A stretch of 44,038 bases of DNA. Origin: UMGS1071 sp045638545. GTDB taxonomy: Bacteria; Bacillota; Clostridia; Oscillospirales; Acutalibacteraceae. Made by a program: the position numbers and the translations under genes. Numbering within the stretch: the stretch's first letter is position 1; each line of letters opens with the position of its first letter. The notes beneath the pieces are model-generated. The model saw only the letters and a list, made by a program, of their open reading frames with translations. It searched no databases and was not told where the DNA came from. Location of the stretch: assembly GCA_045638545.1 (NCBI GenBank), contig JAZUBL010000003.1, positions 1 through 44,038 on the forward strand, in the 5' to 3' direction. Positions 33,686 to 41,527 of this stretch are shown in pieces.

Positions 33686-34816
33686 CTATTGATCCTCCTC
33701 TTCTGCCATCACCGGTTCATTTACATACAACCGACGTTCTTTAAGATAGGTAATTAGCTCAGGGTGGTAAATTCTTCTCACAAAACTGCTCCAGCTGAGC
33801 AGTTCCATCTCTTCGTCGGACATAAAAACAGCAGCACTGCAAATGGCATCAACCAGCTGCAGTGCTGCTATTAGAGAGTTGTATTTAAGAGTGCCGCGGA
33901 ACAGGCGGAACTCGATGGTGTAGTAGTTTTGTAAGTTCAGGGCAGTATATCTTCCAATGGCTTCGTTCTTTACATGATCCATCAGTTCTTTAGGATTGCT
34001 TTTCAGGCCATAACGAGCAGCCCATTGGTTCATCTGGTGCTCTGATCTGCGGGAGAACCGCAATAATTCCTCCCAGTGCTTTTCTATAAAGAACAGGATT
34101 CTGCCAATGCATGCTTCCTGTTCTCGAAGGTCAGGGGAGAAGGAGCTGCGATTGACATGGATATGTAACCCGCAGGTTGAAGTTTTGTGGCTGTAGTATC
34201 CAAGATCTAAAGCTTCCCTTAAGATATTCTTCCAAGGAAATTGCTCCATGTGATATTCCAATGAACATGGGTGAGTAACCAGTTCCATTCCATCCTCTAA
34301 ACTTCCGTCTGATTTAATATAAAGATGCTCATGTGATTTATTGGCAACATTCAGCAGTTCACGCGCATTGGAACAACTTTTACCGCCGTCATCAATTTCC
34401 AGTTCCACACCAAAGTAGCGTGGTCCATCGCCATAGAAAATTGGATCCGGTTTATAGCTGTAATCGTGGATGGTATCAAGGTGATATTTCTCATAGCAGT
34501 CTTCACAGTATGGTTCATCATCGTCATCGTAGTATGCTTCTCGGCTCGGTACCATCGCGCCGCACTGGGTGCAGGCATAGTAGTAATAATCACGGCAGCG
34601 GTGACACAGGGGAGTGTCGTTGGTCCCTTCATTATATTCTGACAAAATTACCTCACCGCAGTGAGAACAGCATAATGTTTCTTCTTCAAAGCATTCCCGG
34701 CAGATGGATCTGCCGGATACGAAGAACTGATCCTCCATCGGATGCTCCTCGTCACAGCAATCACAGATAAATGTCTCCACTTCACAAAGTTTTGTAGTTG
34801 TCTCAGCAGACAGCAT
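33686..34816 (-). CDS. Zinc-ribbon-fused amidoligase (Amidoligase_2 family)
   Basis: The 376-residue protein has two parts. Residues 18-107 hold three regularly spaced treble-clef zinc sites: C18/C21-C39/C42, C50/C53-C71/C74 and C82/C85-C104/C107. Residues 132-340 match the COOH-NH2 ligase (glutamine synthetase-like) amidoligase family, with RYFGVELEID, SDGSLEDGMELVTHP, CGLHIHVNRS and TIEFRLFRGTL supplying the acidic and basic metal/ATP residues. The family is predicted to form amide bonds on peptides or small molecules. ATG 34816 is chosen for its GGAGGAATAATATT leader; a frame 14 codons longer lacks one. The product is unknown. Confidence 0.88.
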   Translation of the reverse strand: MLSAETTTKLCEVETFICDCCDEEHPMEDQFFVSGRSICRECFEEETLCCSHCGEVILSEYNEGTNDTPLCHRCRDYYYYACTQCGAMVPSREAYYDDDDEPYCEDCYEKYHLDTIHDYSYKPDPIFYGDGPRYFGVELEIDDGGKSCSNARELLNVANKSHEHLYIKSDGSLEDGMELVTHPCSLEYHMEQFPWKNILREALDLGYYSHKTSTCGLHIHVNRSSFSPDLREQEACIGRILFFIEKHWEELLRFSRRSEHQMNQWAARYGLKSNPKELMDHVKNEAIGRYTALNLQNYYTIEFRLFRGTLKYNSLIAALQLVDAICSAAVFMSDEEMELLSWSSFVRRIYHPELITYLKERRLYVNEPVMAEEEDQ

Positions 34817-34844
34817 AATATTATTCCTCCAATAAAATAATTTA

Positions 34845-34934
34845 AGATGCAGAATCACTCTATGTTCCGTGTTCTATGCTCCGCATAGCAAGCTCTGCTA
34901 TCGAACATCGATTTCTAACCATAGAGCTGCATCT
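34845..34934 (-). ncRNA. Structured leader RNA before the amidoligase gene
   Basis: AGATGCAG (34845-34852) and CTCTATG (34858-34864) pair with CTGCATCT (34927-34934) and CATAGAG (34920-34926), closing a 90-nt domain. Inside, ATGTTC/GAACAT (34862-34867, 34903-34908) overlaps the closing stem, CTATGC/GCATAG (34874-34879, 34883-34888) forms a hairpin, and ATAGCA/TGCTAT (34884-34889, 34895-34900) competes with it. Mutually exclusive stems this close to the RBS suggest a switch; no known class is recognised. Confidence 0.45.
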
Positions 34935-35183
34935 CAGAGGAATAATATATATTTGAAATTTAAGAGAATACGGTTGTGGGTGGATCAGAATTTAAGAGCC
35001 TGGCATAATTAAATTTGCACGAAGATTTTTTATCTGAAATATGGTAGAGATAGGTATGAAAATACATTCAATCCCCACAATAATTGTTATTATAATTCTT
35101 AAATCGCATTAAGTGGAGTAGGGACTGTGCTATATTGGTTTTAAATTCCTGTTCAATACTTGGAACAGCGGGAGGTGATGCGA
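34935..35183. other. A+T-rich divergent intergenic region
   Basis: No gene is seen. A weak rightward promoter (TATATT at about 35131-35136) and a CTGTTC/GAACAG hairpin (35149-35154 with 35163-35168) lie just before the next Shine-Dalgarno. Confidence 0.35.
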
Positions 35184-35432
35184 ATGACAATCGACAGGAA
35201 AAACTGCAAAACGAATGCTGCAGGATCCTTGTCAGAATTTAGAACTGTAACCGGAGAATTTTTGAAAAAACAGAATAGAACCGGGGACAGTTTCATTCGC
35301 GGGGCACCATGTTACCGGCGTCAGTTTCCTGAAACAGAAACGAACGCTGCAGATTGTACGGTGATTCCATTGGTTGAAGTTGCGCGAGACCCTCCTTTTT
35401 TATGCTGGAAAATACGGCTGCATGATACATAG
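35184..35432 (+). CDS. Small unrecognised gene, possible translational regulator of the repeat protein
   Basis: The 82-residue frame starts at an ATG with a strong GGGAGGTGAT Shine-Dalgarno. The product is polar and basic in its first half (MTIDRKNCKTNAAGS) with a Pro-Phe-Leu-Cys-Trp stretch near its end. I recognise no family and no signal peptide. Its last codons contain CCCTCCTTTTTT (35390-35401), which is perfectly complementary to the Shine-Dalgarno of the next gene. Passage of ribosomes through this gene would open that structure, so its translation, rather than its product, may be the function. Confidence 0.55.
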   Translation: MTIDRKNCKTNAAGSLSEFRTVTGEFLKKQNRTGDSFIRGAPCYRRQFPETETNAADCTVIPLVEVARDPPFLCWKIRLHDT

Positions 35433-35465
35433 TGGCAGTAATTGATTTTTACTAAAAAAGGAGGG
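35390..35465 (+). promoter_or_regulatory. RBS-sequestering hairpin before the repeat-protein gene
   Basis: CCCTCCTTTTTT (35390-35401) and AAAAAAGGAGGG (35454-35465) are a 12-bp perfect complement with a 52-nt loop. The right arm is the ribosome-binding site of the gene starting at 35476. The left arm lies in the coding region of the upstream small gene. Confidence 0.6.
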
Positions 35466-35475
35466 GCAAAAGACA

Positions 35476-37977
35476 ATGAAAAAACTCAAGCGAGCTGCAG
35501 CGCTTTTTACTGCAGTGGTATTTTTGGCAGTTTCACTTACATCAATGTCTGTGCATGCGGCTGAGAATACAACAATGGCACAGGGAACAGGCTTTACAAA
35601 CGTTGCTTTTGATAACGGCTCCTACGGTTTCTGTATTGATGCATCGAAACATGGTGCAAATCAGAATGATCAGTACACTGTGGGAGATGCATCAGGTGCA
35701 GTATCGAATGCAGCGGATGCGTCTAATATTTCGCATCAGCTGAAGCTGCTGTTTATTCTTAACTTCAGAGATCTCTTTGTGGAAGATGGCAGCGGCAGCT
35801 ATAAGCTTTCCTCAGCAGCGATTAACAATCTTCAAACCGTTATCTATACTTATAGTGATCCTCATCAATATACTTATGTTTATGGAGATCAGAAAAAATG
35901 GAAAAATAATGTTGATAACTATATTGCAGCAAATGGTTCCGTGATTCGAAATGAAGACTATCCAATTGTTTTGGATAACGGCGACATTATTACATTCGAT
36001 TTCATGGTGCTGCGTCCTGGCGATGTCGGTGCGCAGGAATTCTTTGCTTATAAAGTGAACGTAAGTCATTCCGGCGGTCATACATGTGTGCCTGGCGAGA
36101 GCTGGCAGCATGATGAAACAAGTCACTGGTACGTGTGTGAATGTGGCACAAGATTCGATGAAGCAGCACACGATTACAGCGTAGAGAAATCTGATGCAGA
36201 AAATCACTGGAAAGAATGCCAGTGCGGCGAAAAGTCCAATGAAGCAGCACATGACTACAGCGTAGAGAAATCTGATGCAGAAAAGCACTGGAAAGAGTGT
36301 GAATGCGGCGCGAAGTCCGACGAAGCAGCACATGACTACAGTGTAGAGAAGTCTGACGAAACAAACCACTGGAAAGAATGCCAGTGCGGTGCAAAGTCTG
36401 ACGAAGCGGCACACGACTACAGTGTAGAGAAGTCTGACGAATCAAACCACTGGAACGAGTGCGAATGTGGTGCGAAGTCCGATGAAGCAGCACATGACTA
36501 CAGCGTAGAGAAATCTGACGAAACAAACCACTGGAACGAGTGCGAATGCGGTGCGAAGTCCGACGAAGCAGCACATGACTACAGCGCAGAGAAGTCTGAC
36601 ACAGCAAAGCACTGGAAAGAATGCGAATGCGGCGCGAAGTCTGATGAAGCAGCACATGACTACAGCGCAGAGAAGTCCGACGCAGAAAATCACTGGAACG
36701 AGTGCCAGTGCGGTGCGAAGTCCGATGAAGCAGCACACGACTACAGCGCAGAGAAGTCTAATGAAACAAATCACTGGAACGAGTGCGCATGCGGTGCGAA
36801 GTCTGATGAAGTAGCACACGACTACAGTGTAGAGAAGTCTGATGCAGAAAAGCATTGGAAAGAATGCGAATGCGGCGCAAAGTCTGATGAAGCAGCACAC
36901 GATTACAGCGCAGAGAAGTCTGACGCAGAGAATCACTGGAAAGAGTGCGAATGTGGTGCGAAGTCCGACGAAGCAGCACATGATTACAGCGCAGAGAAGT
37001 CTGACGAAACAAAGCACTGGAAAGAATGCGCATGCGGTGCAAAGTCTGACGAAGCAGCACATAACTACAGCGCAGAGAAGTCTGATGCAGAAAAGCACTG
37101 GAAAGAATGCCAGTGCGGCGCGAAGTCTGATGAAGCAGCACATGATTACAGCGCAGAGAAGTCTGACGAAACAAAACACTGGAAAGAATGTGAATGCGGC
37201 ACAAAGTCCGACGAAGCAGCACATAACTACAGCGCAGAGAAGTCTGATGCAGAAAAGCACTGGAAAGAGTGCGAATGCGGCGCGAAGTCTGATGAAGCGG
37301 CTCATGACTACAGCGAAGCAAAGTCTGACGACAACAATCACTGGAACGAGTGCGAGTGCGGCGCGAAATCTGGTGAATCAGCTCATGACTACAGTACACC
37401 AAAATCTGACGAGACCAACCACTGGAACGAGTGCGAATGCGGAGCAAAGTCCGATGAAGCAGTTCATGACTACAGCGAAGCAAAGTCTGACGACAACAAT
37501 CACTGGAATGAGTGCAAATGCGGCGCGAAATCTGGTGAAGCAGCTCATGATTACAGTGAACCAAAGTCTGACGACAACAATCACTGGAACGAATGTGAGT
37601 GCGGCGCGAAGTCCGTTGAAGAGGCTCATGATGGTGGAGAGGCAACCTGCACGGACAAACCAGTATGTGAGATCTGTCAGGGATCCTACGGCGAAATCGA
37701 TCCTGATAACCATGACTTCGGTCCATGGGTAGAAACAAAAGCGCCTACCGCTGAAGAAAACGGCGAGAAACAGCGCAAATGTACCGACTGTGGTGAAACA
37801 GATACAGATGTAATTCCTGCAACAGGTAAGCCATCTAAGCCATCTAAACCAAACAATGGTACAGGACCGCAGACTGGCGATACTTTTAACCCATATGTAT
37901 GGATTGTTACAGCATCTATCAGCTGTGCAGTGGCACTTGGCATGGTAATTATTTTGATTAAGATTCGCAGAAGATAA
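35476..37977 (+). CDS. Cell-wall-anchored surface protein with eighteen 27-residue Cys/His repeats
   Basis: The 833-residue protein has a signal peptide (1-29, ending SVHAAE) and an N-terminal globular domain (30-205). In the latter, YGFCIDASK and NNLQTVIYTYSD recall the Cys and Gln blocks of thioester adhesin domains, although the match is weak. A tandem array (residues 230-715) follows, then NHDFGPWVETKAPTAEENGE with a CTDCGE site. The end is a sorting signal: GPQTGD, a hydrophobic segment (VWIVTASISCAVALGMVIIL) and IKIRRR. This predicts sortase anchoring through a non-LPXTG motif. AAAAAAGGAGGGG lies 10 nt before the ATG. Function is unknown; a surface adhesin or metal-binding stalk is inferred. 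Confidence 0.88.
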   Translation: MKKLKRAAALFTAVVFLAVSLTSMSVHAAENTTMAQGTGFTNVAFDNGSYGFCIDASKHGANQNDQYTVGDASGAVSNAADASNISHQLKLLFILNFRDLFVEDGSGSYKLSSAAINNLQTVIYTYSDPHQYTYVYGDQKKWKNNVDNYIAANGSVIRNEDYPIVLDNGDIITFDFMVLRPGDVGAQEFFAYKVNVSHSGGHTCVPGESWQHDETSHWYVCECGTRFDEAAHDYSVEKSDAENHWKECQCGEKSNEAAHDYSVEKSDAEKHWKECECGAKSDEAAHDYSVEKSDETNHWKECQCGAKSDEAAHDYSVEKSDESNHWNECECGAKSDEAAHDYSVEKSDETNHWNECECGAKSDEAAHDYSAEKSDTAKHWKECECGAKSDEAAHDYSAEKSDAENHWNECQCGAKSDEAAHDYSAEKSNETNHWNECACGAKSDEVAHDYSVEKSDAEKHWKECECGAKSDEAAHDYSAEKSDAENHWKECECGAKSDEAAHDYSAEKSDETKHWKECACGAKSDEAAHNYSAEKSDAEKHWKECQCGAKSDEAAHDYSAEKSDETKHWKECECGTKSDEAAHNYSAEKSDAEKHWKECECGAKSDEAAHDYSEAKSDDNNHWNECECGAKSGESAHDYSTPKSDETNHWNECECGAKSDEAVHDYSEAKSDDNNHWNECKCGAKSGEAAHDYSEPKSDDNNHWNECECGAKSVEEAHDGGEATCTDKPVCEICQGSYGEIDPDNHDFGPWVETKAPTAEENGEKQRKCTDCGETDTDVIPATGKPSKPSKPNNGTGPQTGDTFNPYVWIVTASISCAVALGMVIILIKIRRR
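36163..37620 (+). repeat. Eighteen tandem 81-bp coding repeats
   Basis: The unit is 27 codons: AAHDYS, VEKSD or AEKSD, a variable triplet, HWKEC, a variable residue and CGAKSDE. All units are in frame and nearly identical in length. The last four (EAKSDDNN, TPKSDETN, EPKSDDNN types) diverge from the first fourteen, which suggests expansion of the central units by recombination. Each unit keeps two His and two Cys (C-x-C). Confidence 0.95.
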
Positions 37978-38004
37978 ATAATTCCAATGCCGGTTTTCCG
38001 GTAA

Positions 38005-38042
38005 AAAATCCCCCGAACCTTTTATGGAACGGGGGATTTTTG
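38005..38042 (+). terminator. Terminator of the repeat-protein gene
   Basis: AAAATCCCCCG (38005-38015) pairs with CGGGGGATTTT (38030-38040), followed by T. Confidence 0.9.
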
Positions 38043-38112
38043 CGGAGTGAAAAAATTTCGCCCAAAAATTACTTTATAACGGCAGGGCAAGAACACGCTG
38101 AGTCCCGAAAAT

Positions 38113-38367
38113 ATGAAACAAGGAGGCGAGAAGAAGGGCGGTGATGACTGATACTATCTGGAAAGCGGCATTGGTCCGCACAACAACCAGGCAGTAGACG
38201 GTGTGACTGGTCTTTCTGCAGATGAGATGGCAAATCAGGATTCTTTCACCGCACTGGATTTTGGCGTCGTGTGGAAAATGAAACCGGAGACCGGTTTTGC
38301 ATACCCAACGCTGCGCTATAAAGAATTTAAGCGAGAAAACCTGATTGTACCAAGCATGAAAGATTAA
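38113..38367 (+). pseudogene. C-terminal relic of a GLUG-type surface protein
   Basis: After an in-frame TGA at 38149-38151 the frame continues YYLESGIGPHNNQ, then GLSADEMANQDSFTALDFGV, VWKM and GFAYPTLR before a stop at 38365. This is the recurring YYLE...LSAEEM...SF...DFGTVW...YPTLR end of secreted proteins with GLUG repeats. The TGA falls where the family has Cys before YYLE. No start signal, signal peptide or upstream domains remain, so this is a fragment of a lost or recombined surface gene. Confidence 0.6.
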
Positions 38368-38448
38368 TTTAAAAAAGAATGGAGATTTATTATCTCTATC
38401 CATTTAATATAGAAAACAAATTAAATATATATTCTATATAATATAAAG

Positions 38449-38477
38449 AAAACCGGCCCTGTGAGAGCCGGTTTTTG
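38449..38477. terminator. Terminator of pyk
   Basis: AAAACCGGC (38449-38457) pairs with GCCGGTTTT (38467-38475), with A/T-runs on both sides; it closes the convergent side as well. Confidence 0.9.
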
Positions 38478-38492
38478 TAAATTTATATAGGT

Positions 38493-39902
38493 TTAGATTG
38501 TTTCAACTTTCAGGAGGCTTGTGTGGCCGGACTCACCTGCATCGCCGCCGGTGATGATAATTTTATCGCCCTTTTTCAGCGCAAACTCTTTTTCTACCAT
38601 TTTCTTTGCAGTGTAAAAGAGTACGTCGGTGGAAGTAAAGCGCTCGCACATAGCTGGTGTAACGCCCCAGGAAAGTGCCAGTTCACGCCAGGTACGCTCA
38701 TTGGTAGTAAGGCCGAGAATCGGAACAGGAGAGCGGAAACGGGATACCATACGCGCTGTTTTGCCGGAAAGAGAACAGGCTACGATCGCCTTGGCATTCA
38801 GGTCAATGGACATGCCACAGGTAGAGTGAGAAATAGCGTCCACTGCGTTTTTGATCTTAAACTCAGAGTGATAGAAACGGCTGTTGTAGTGGATGTCATT
38901 CTCTGTTGTTTCTGCAATTTCTGCCATAGTTTTCACCGCTTTGATCGGATACTTACCGGCAGCAGTTTCACCGGAAAGCATGATCGCGCTGGTACCGTCA
39001 TAAACAGCGTTGGCAACGTCGGAGATCTCCGCTCTTGTTGGACGCGGATTGGAGATCATGGATTCCAGCATTTCTGTAGCAGTGATCACGCGCTTGCCCA
39101 GCAGACGGCATTTGGTAATCAGTTTCTTCTGGATCGCCGGCAGGCGCTTGAATGGGATCTCAACGCCCATATCGCCGCGGGCAATCATAATGCCGTCACA
39201 TTCTTCACAGATTTCCTCAATGTTGTCTACGCCGGACTGATTTTCAATTTTTGCAATCAGTTCAATATGGTCGGCGTTCAGTTCCTTCAGGTAGTTGTGT
39301 ACGTCGATCAGATCCTGCTTTTTCGATACAAAGGAGCAGGCGATGTAGTCTACATCATTCGCAACACCAAAGGCAATGTCGCTCTTGTCCTGTTCAGAAA
39401 GATATTCCTGGTGCATGACTCTGCCCGGGAAACTCATGCTCTTGCGGTCAGAGAGTTCACCGCCGGCAATCACTTCGCACTCAATGTTTGGGCCGTCAAT
39501 AGCTGTAACTTCAAAGGTTAGCAGGCCGTTATTCAGCAGGATGGTATCACCAATGGAAAGTTCTTTTGGAAGATCAGGATAGCTAACGGAAACTCTTGTT
39601 TCGTCGCCGATCACGTCTTCTGCAGTAAAGGTAAATTTGTCACCGTCTTTCAGGGTGATTTTCTGGTTTTTAAATGTTTTGATTCTGTATTCCGGGCCTT
39701 TTGTATCCAGCAGAATTGCGATCGGCAGATCCAGCTCGGTGCGAACTTTTTTGATGGTATCAATTCTTTTCTGGTGCTCCTCATGGGTACCATGAGAGAA
39801 GTTCAGTCTTGCTACGTTCATGCCGGCTTTGCAGAGACCGGTGATCTTCTTTTCGGTCTCACTTGCAGGACCGATTGTACATACAATTTTTGTTTTACGC
39901 AT
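38493..39902 (-). CDS. pyk: Pyruvate kinase
   Basis: This enzyme converts phosphoenolpyruvate and ADP to pyruvate and ATP in glycolysis. The 469 residues begin MRKTKIVCTIGPASETEK. They include ARLNFSHGTHEEH, the KIENQSGVDNIEEI active-site block, IMIARGDMGVEIPF, and TATEMLESMISNPRPTRAE, the signature region. The length is that of the classic form without the extra PEP-utiliser domain seen in Bacillus. The ATG at 39902 has GGAGG 5 nt upstream; the longer reading starts from a TTG within that site. Confidence 0.97.
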   Translation of the reverse strand: MRKTKIVCTIGPASETEKKITGLCKAGMNVARLNFSHGTHEEHQKRIDTIKKVRTELDLPIAILLDTKGPEYRIKTFKNQKITLKDGDKFTFTAEDVIGDETRVSVSYPDLPKELSIGDTILLNNGLLTFEVTAIDGPNIECEVIAGGELSDRKSMSFPGRVMHQEYLSEQDKSDIAFGVANDVDYIACSFVSKKQDLIDVHNYLKELNADHIELIAKIENQSGVDNIEEICEECDGIMIARGDMGVEIPFKRLPAIQKKLITKCRLLGKRVITATEMLESMISNPRPTRAEISDVANAVYDGTSAIMLSGETAAGKYPIKAVKTMAEIAETTENDIHYNSRFYHSEFKIKNAVDAISHSTCGMSIDLNAKAIVACSLSGKTARMVSRFRSPVPILGLTTNERTWRELALSWGVTPAMCERFTSTDVLFYTAKKMVEKEFALKKGDKIIITGGDAGESGHTSLLKVETI

Positions 39903-40144
39903 GATATCCTCCAATAATTAAACCTACTTTTTTGAATAAAAAATTGGAAAGAGCAGGCTTAATTTAAAATAAATTTATACTGTAACAGCAGCGCTTCGCG
40001 CTGTGTGCAATAATATTCCAAGTTATCGAGGGCCTGTTCAAACGCTCTGGAGAGTATGCAGATTGGATCGTAAAACAGCCTCGCTGCTCTCTATCAGTTT
40101 CTATTTCTGTGTGATATTATATCATTTTTAAAGAACAGAATCAA
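39903..40144 (-). promoter_or_regulatory. pyk promoter and 200-nt structured leader
   Basis: On the minus strand TTGATT (40139-40144), a 17-nt spacer and a perfect TATAAT (40116-40121) give a start near 40109. The leader is therefore about 205 nt. It contains a CAGCGC-GAA-GCGCTG hairpin (39988-40002 area) and several shorter stems in its 5' half (for example GAGAG/CTCTC). I recognise no known riboswitch class and no terminator before the RBS. Confidence 0.6.
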
Positions 40145-40189
40145 TTGCTTCTAATGTTAAATTAGTCACAGATTTGTTAAATATATGAA

Positions 40190-40218
40190 TAATAAAAATA
40201 CCGCCTGTAAAGGCGGTA
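40190..40218 (-). terminator. Terminator of the WYL regulator gene
   Basis: TACCGCCT (40199-40206) pairs with AGGCGGTA (40211-40218), followed on the minus strand by TTTTTATT. Confidence 0.85.
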
Positions 40219-40226
40219 AGCGATAC

Positions 40227-41279
40227 TCAGTTCCTATAATTCTGCATGGCAGTCTGAAGATCCTGGCGGATTTCATCCACCAGAGAAACAGGAGAAAGCA
40301 GCTGGGCATTTGCTGCGTTCTGCATTGCCCATCTCCGGATGAAAAGAGGGTCAGCGGAAACTCTTACTACAAGATGGCCGTTTTCATCTCGGACGATCGT
40401 GGCATTGGAACCAAAATTATCGATGACGTCATTGAGGATGGATTGGTCAAAACGAAACGTAGCGGTCATTTTTCCGTTGATATAAATCTGCTGATTTTCC
40501 AGAATCTCCACAGGGATCTCTGTATTATGGACAACACAGCGCACTGCAGACAGCGGTTTTGCGGATGATTCCAGCAGCTGCATTTCTGTGAGATATTCCA
40601 GACGGAAGACGCTGAAGTCGTTATGCTGCTCCTGACTGCAGATCAGGTAATAGCGTCCGTTAACGGCGGAGATCTGGTAAGGGTTCACCACATACCGGAT
40701 TGGATGACCGGACTCATTTTTGTGTGGATGCAGCTTTTTCTCGATGCCGAAATCGTTGCAGAAGAAAGAAACCTGCTTTTTCTGCAAGATAGCAGTGTCC
40801 AGTGTTTCAATGTTAAGAAACAGCTGATCATTACCGCTGTCCATGCCTGCGGAAATGTTCATATGGCGGACGCCGGATCGGAAAAAATTACTGGAAAGAT
40901 TTTCCAGCTTCTGGATCAGTGCCTCACACTGATGATAGGGAAGATGTCTGGAGAAAAGCAGGCTGTCGATGAGCAAACGGAGCTCACCATCGGTAAATTC
41001 ACGGACCAGGTAAAAGTCGGACAGCAGATAGCTTTCTTCCATGGCGCCATCTTTGCCTGGTACCATGCGCACTGTTTCGCTGTACTCAATGTTGTAACCG
41101 AATTCGATCAGGTTCATCAGGTTGCGCTTTACTGATTTACGGTCGGCTTTCATGTTATATTTTGAGGCCAGCAGATCGACGATATCTTTCTGACTCAGAC
41201 GATGGTTTTCATCGGAGTATTTCTGCAGGATCTCCAGAATGTTTATAATAATTAACTTTTTGGGTTGTGCGGAATACAT
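40227..41279 (-). CDS. WYL-domain transcriptional regulator
   Basis: This 350-residue regulator has an N-terminal winged helix (about 7-75: LIIINILEILQKYSDENHRL, then SQKDIVDLLASKYNM) and a central WYL ligand-binding domain (about 175-255, with VNPYQISAVNGRYYLIC). The C-terminal WCX region ends near VDEIRQDLQTAM. Such proteins bind nucleic acid or small ligands and control stress, defence or metabolic genes. The ATG at 41279 has GGAGGTAACCCAA upstream; a longer reading lacks an RBS. A TATAAT -10 lies near 41313-41318 on the minus strand. No regulated neighbour is obvious. Confidence 0.9.
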   Translation of the reverse strand: MYSAQPKKLIIINILEILQKYSDENHRLSQKDIVDLLASKYNMKADRKSVKRNLMNLIEFGYNIEYSETVRMVPGKDGAMEESYLLSDFYLVREFTDGELRLLIDSLLFSRHLPYHQCEALIQKLENLSSNFFRSGVRHMNISAGMDSGNDQLFLNIETLDTAILQKKQVSFFCNDFGIEKKLHPHKNESGHPIRYVVNPYQISAVNGRYYLICSQEQHNDFSVFRLEYLTEMQLLESSAKPLSAVRCVVHNTEIPVEILENQQIYINGKMTATFRFDQSILNDVIDNFGSNATIVRDENGHLVVRVSADPLFIRRWAMQNAANAQLLSPVSLVDEIRQDLQTAMQNYRN

Positions 41280-41471
41280 TTGGGTTACCTCCAGGTAATG
41301 TACAATATGCTTATTATACCAGATTACATGGCTCTTTTTTGGTACATCCATGATAAAAATGAAGAATTTTCTAAAAAATTTTGATTTTTTTCTGAATATT
41401 TTTTATAAATAGCAGAAATTTGAGAATAAAAATTCAGATTTTGCAAAAAAGAGCGATTTTTCCTGCATTAC

Positions 41472-41500
41472 TTGACCTGACGAATAGAAAGTAGTACTGT
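41472..41500 (+). promoter_or_regulatory. Promoter of the sirtuin gene
   Basis: TTGACC (41472-41477), a 17-nt spacer and TACTGT (41495-41500), 28 nt before the start codon. Confidence 0.6.
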
Positions 41501-41527
41501 AAAAATAAAGAAAAAGGAGGCAGGAAT

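Noticed and set aside
36163..37620. CRISPR array
   Set aside because: The repeats are contiguous, 81 bp, coding and without unique spacers.
36002..37738. Long open frames on both strands through the 81-bp repeats
   Set aside because: A stop-free repeat unit keeps several frames open. Only the frame with signal peptide, CxCG repeats and sorting signal is meaningful.
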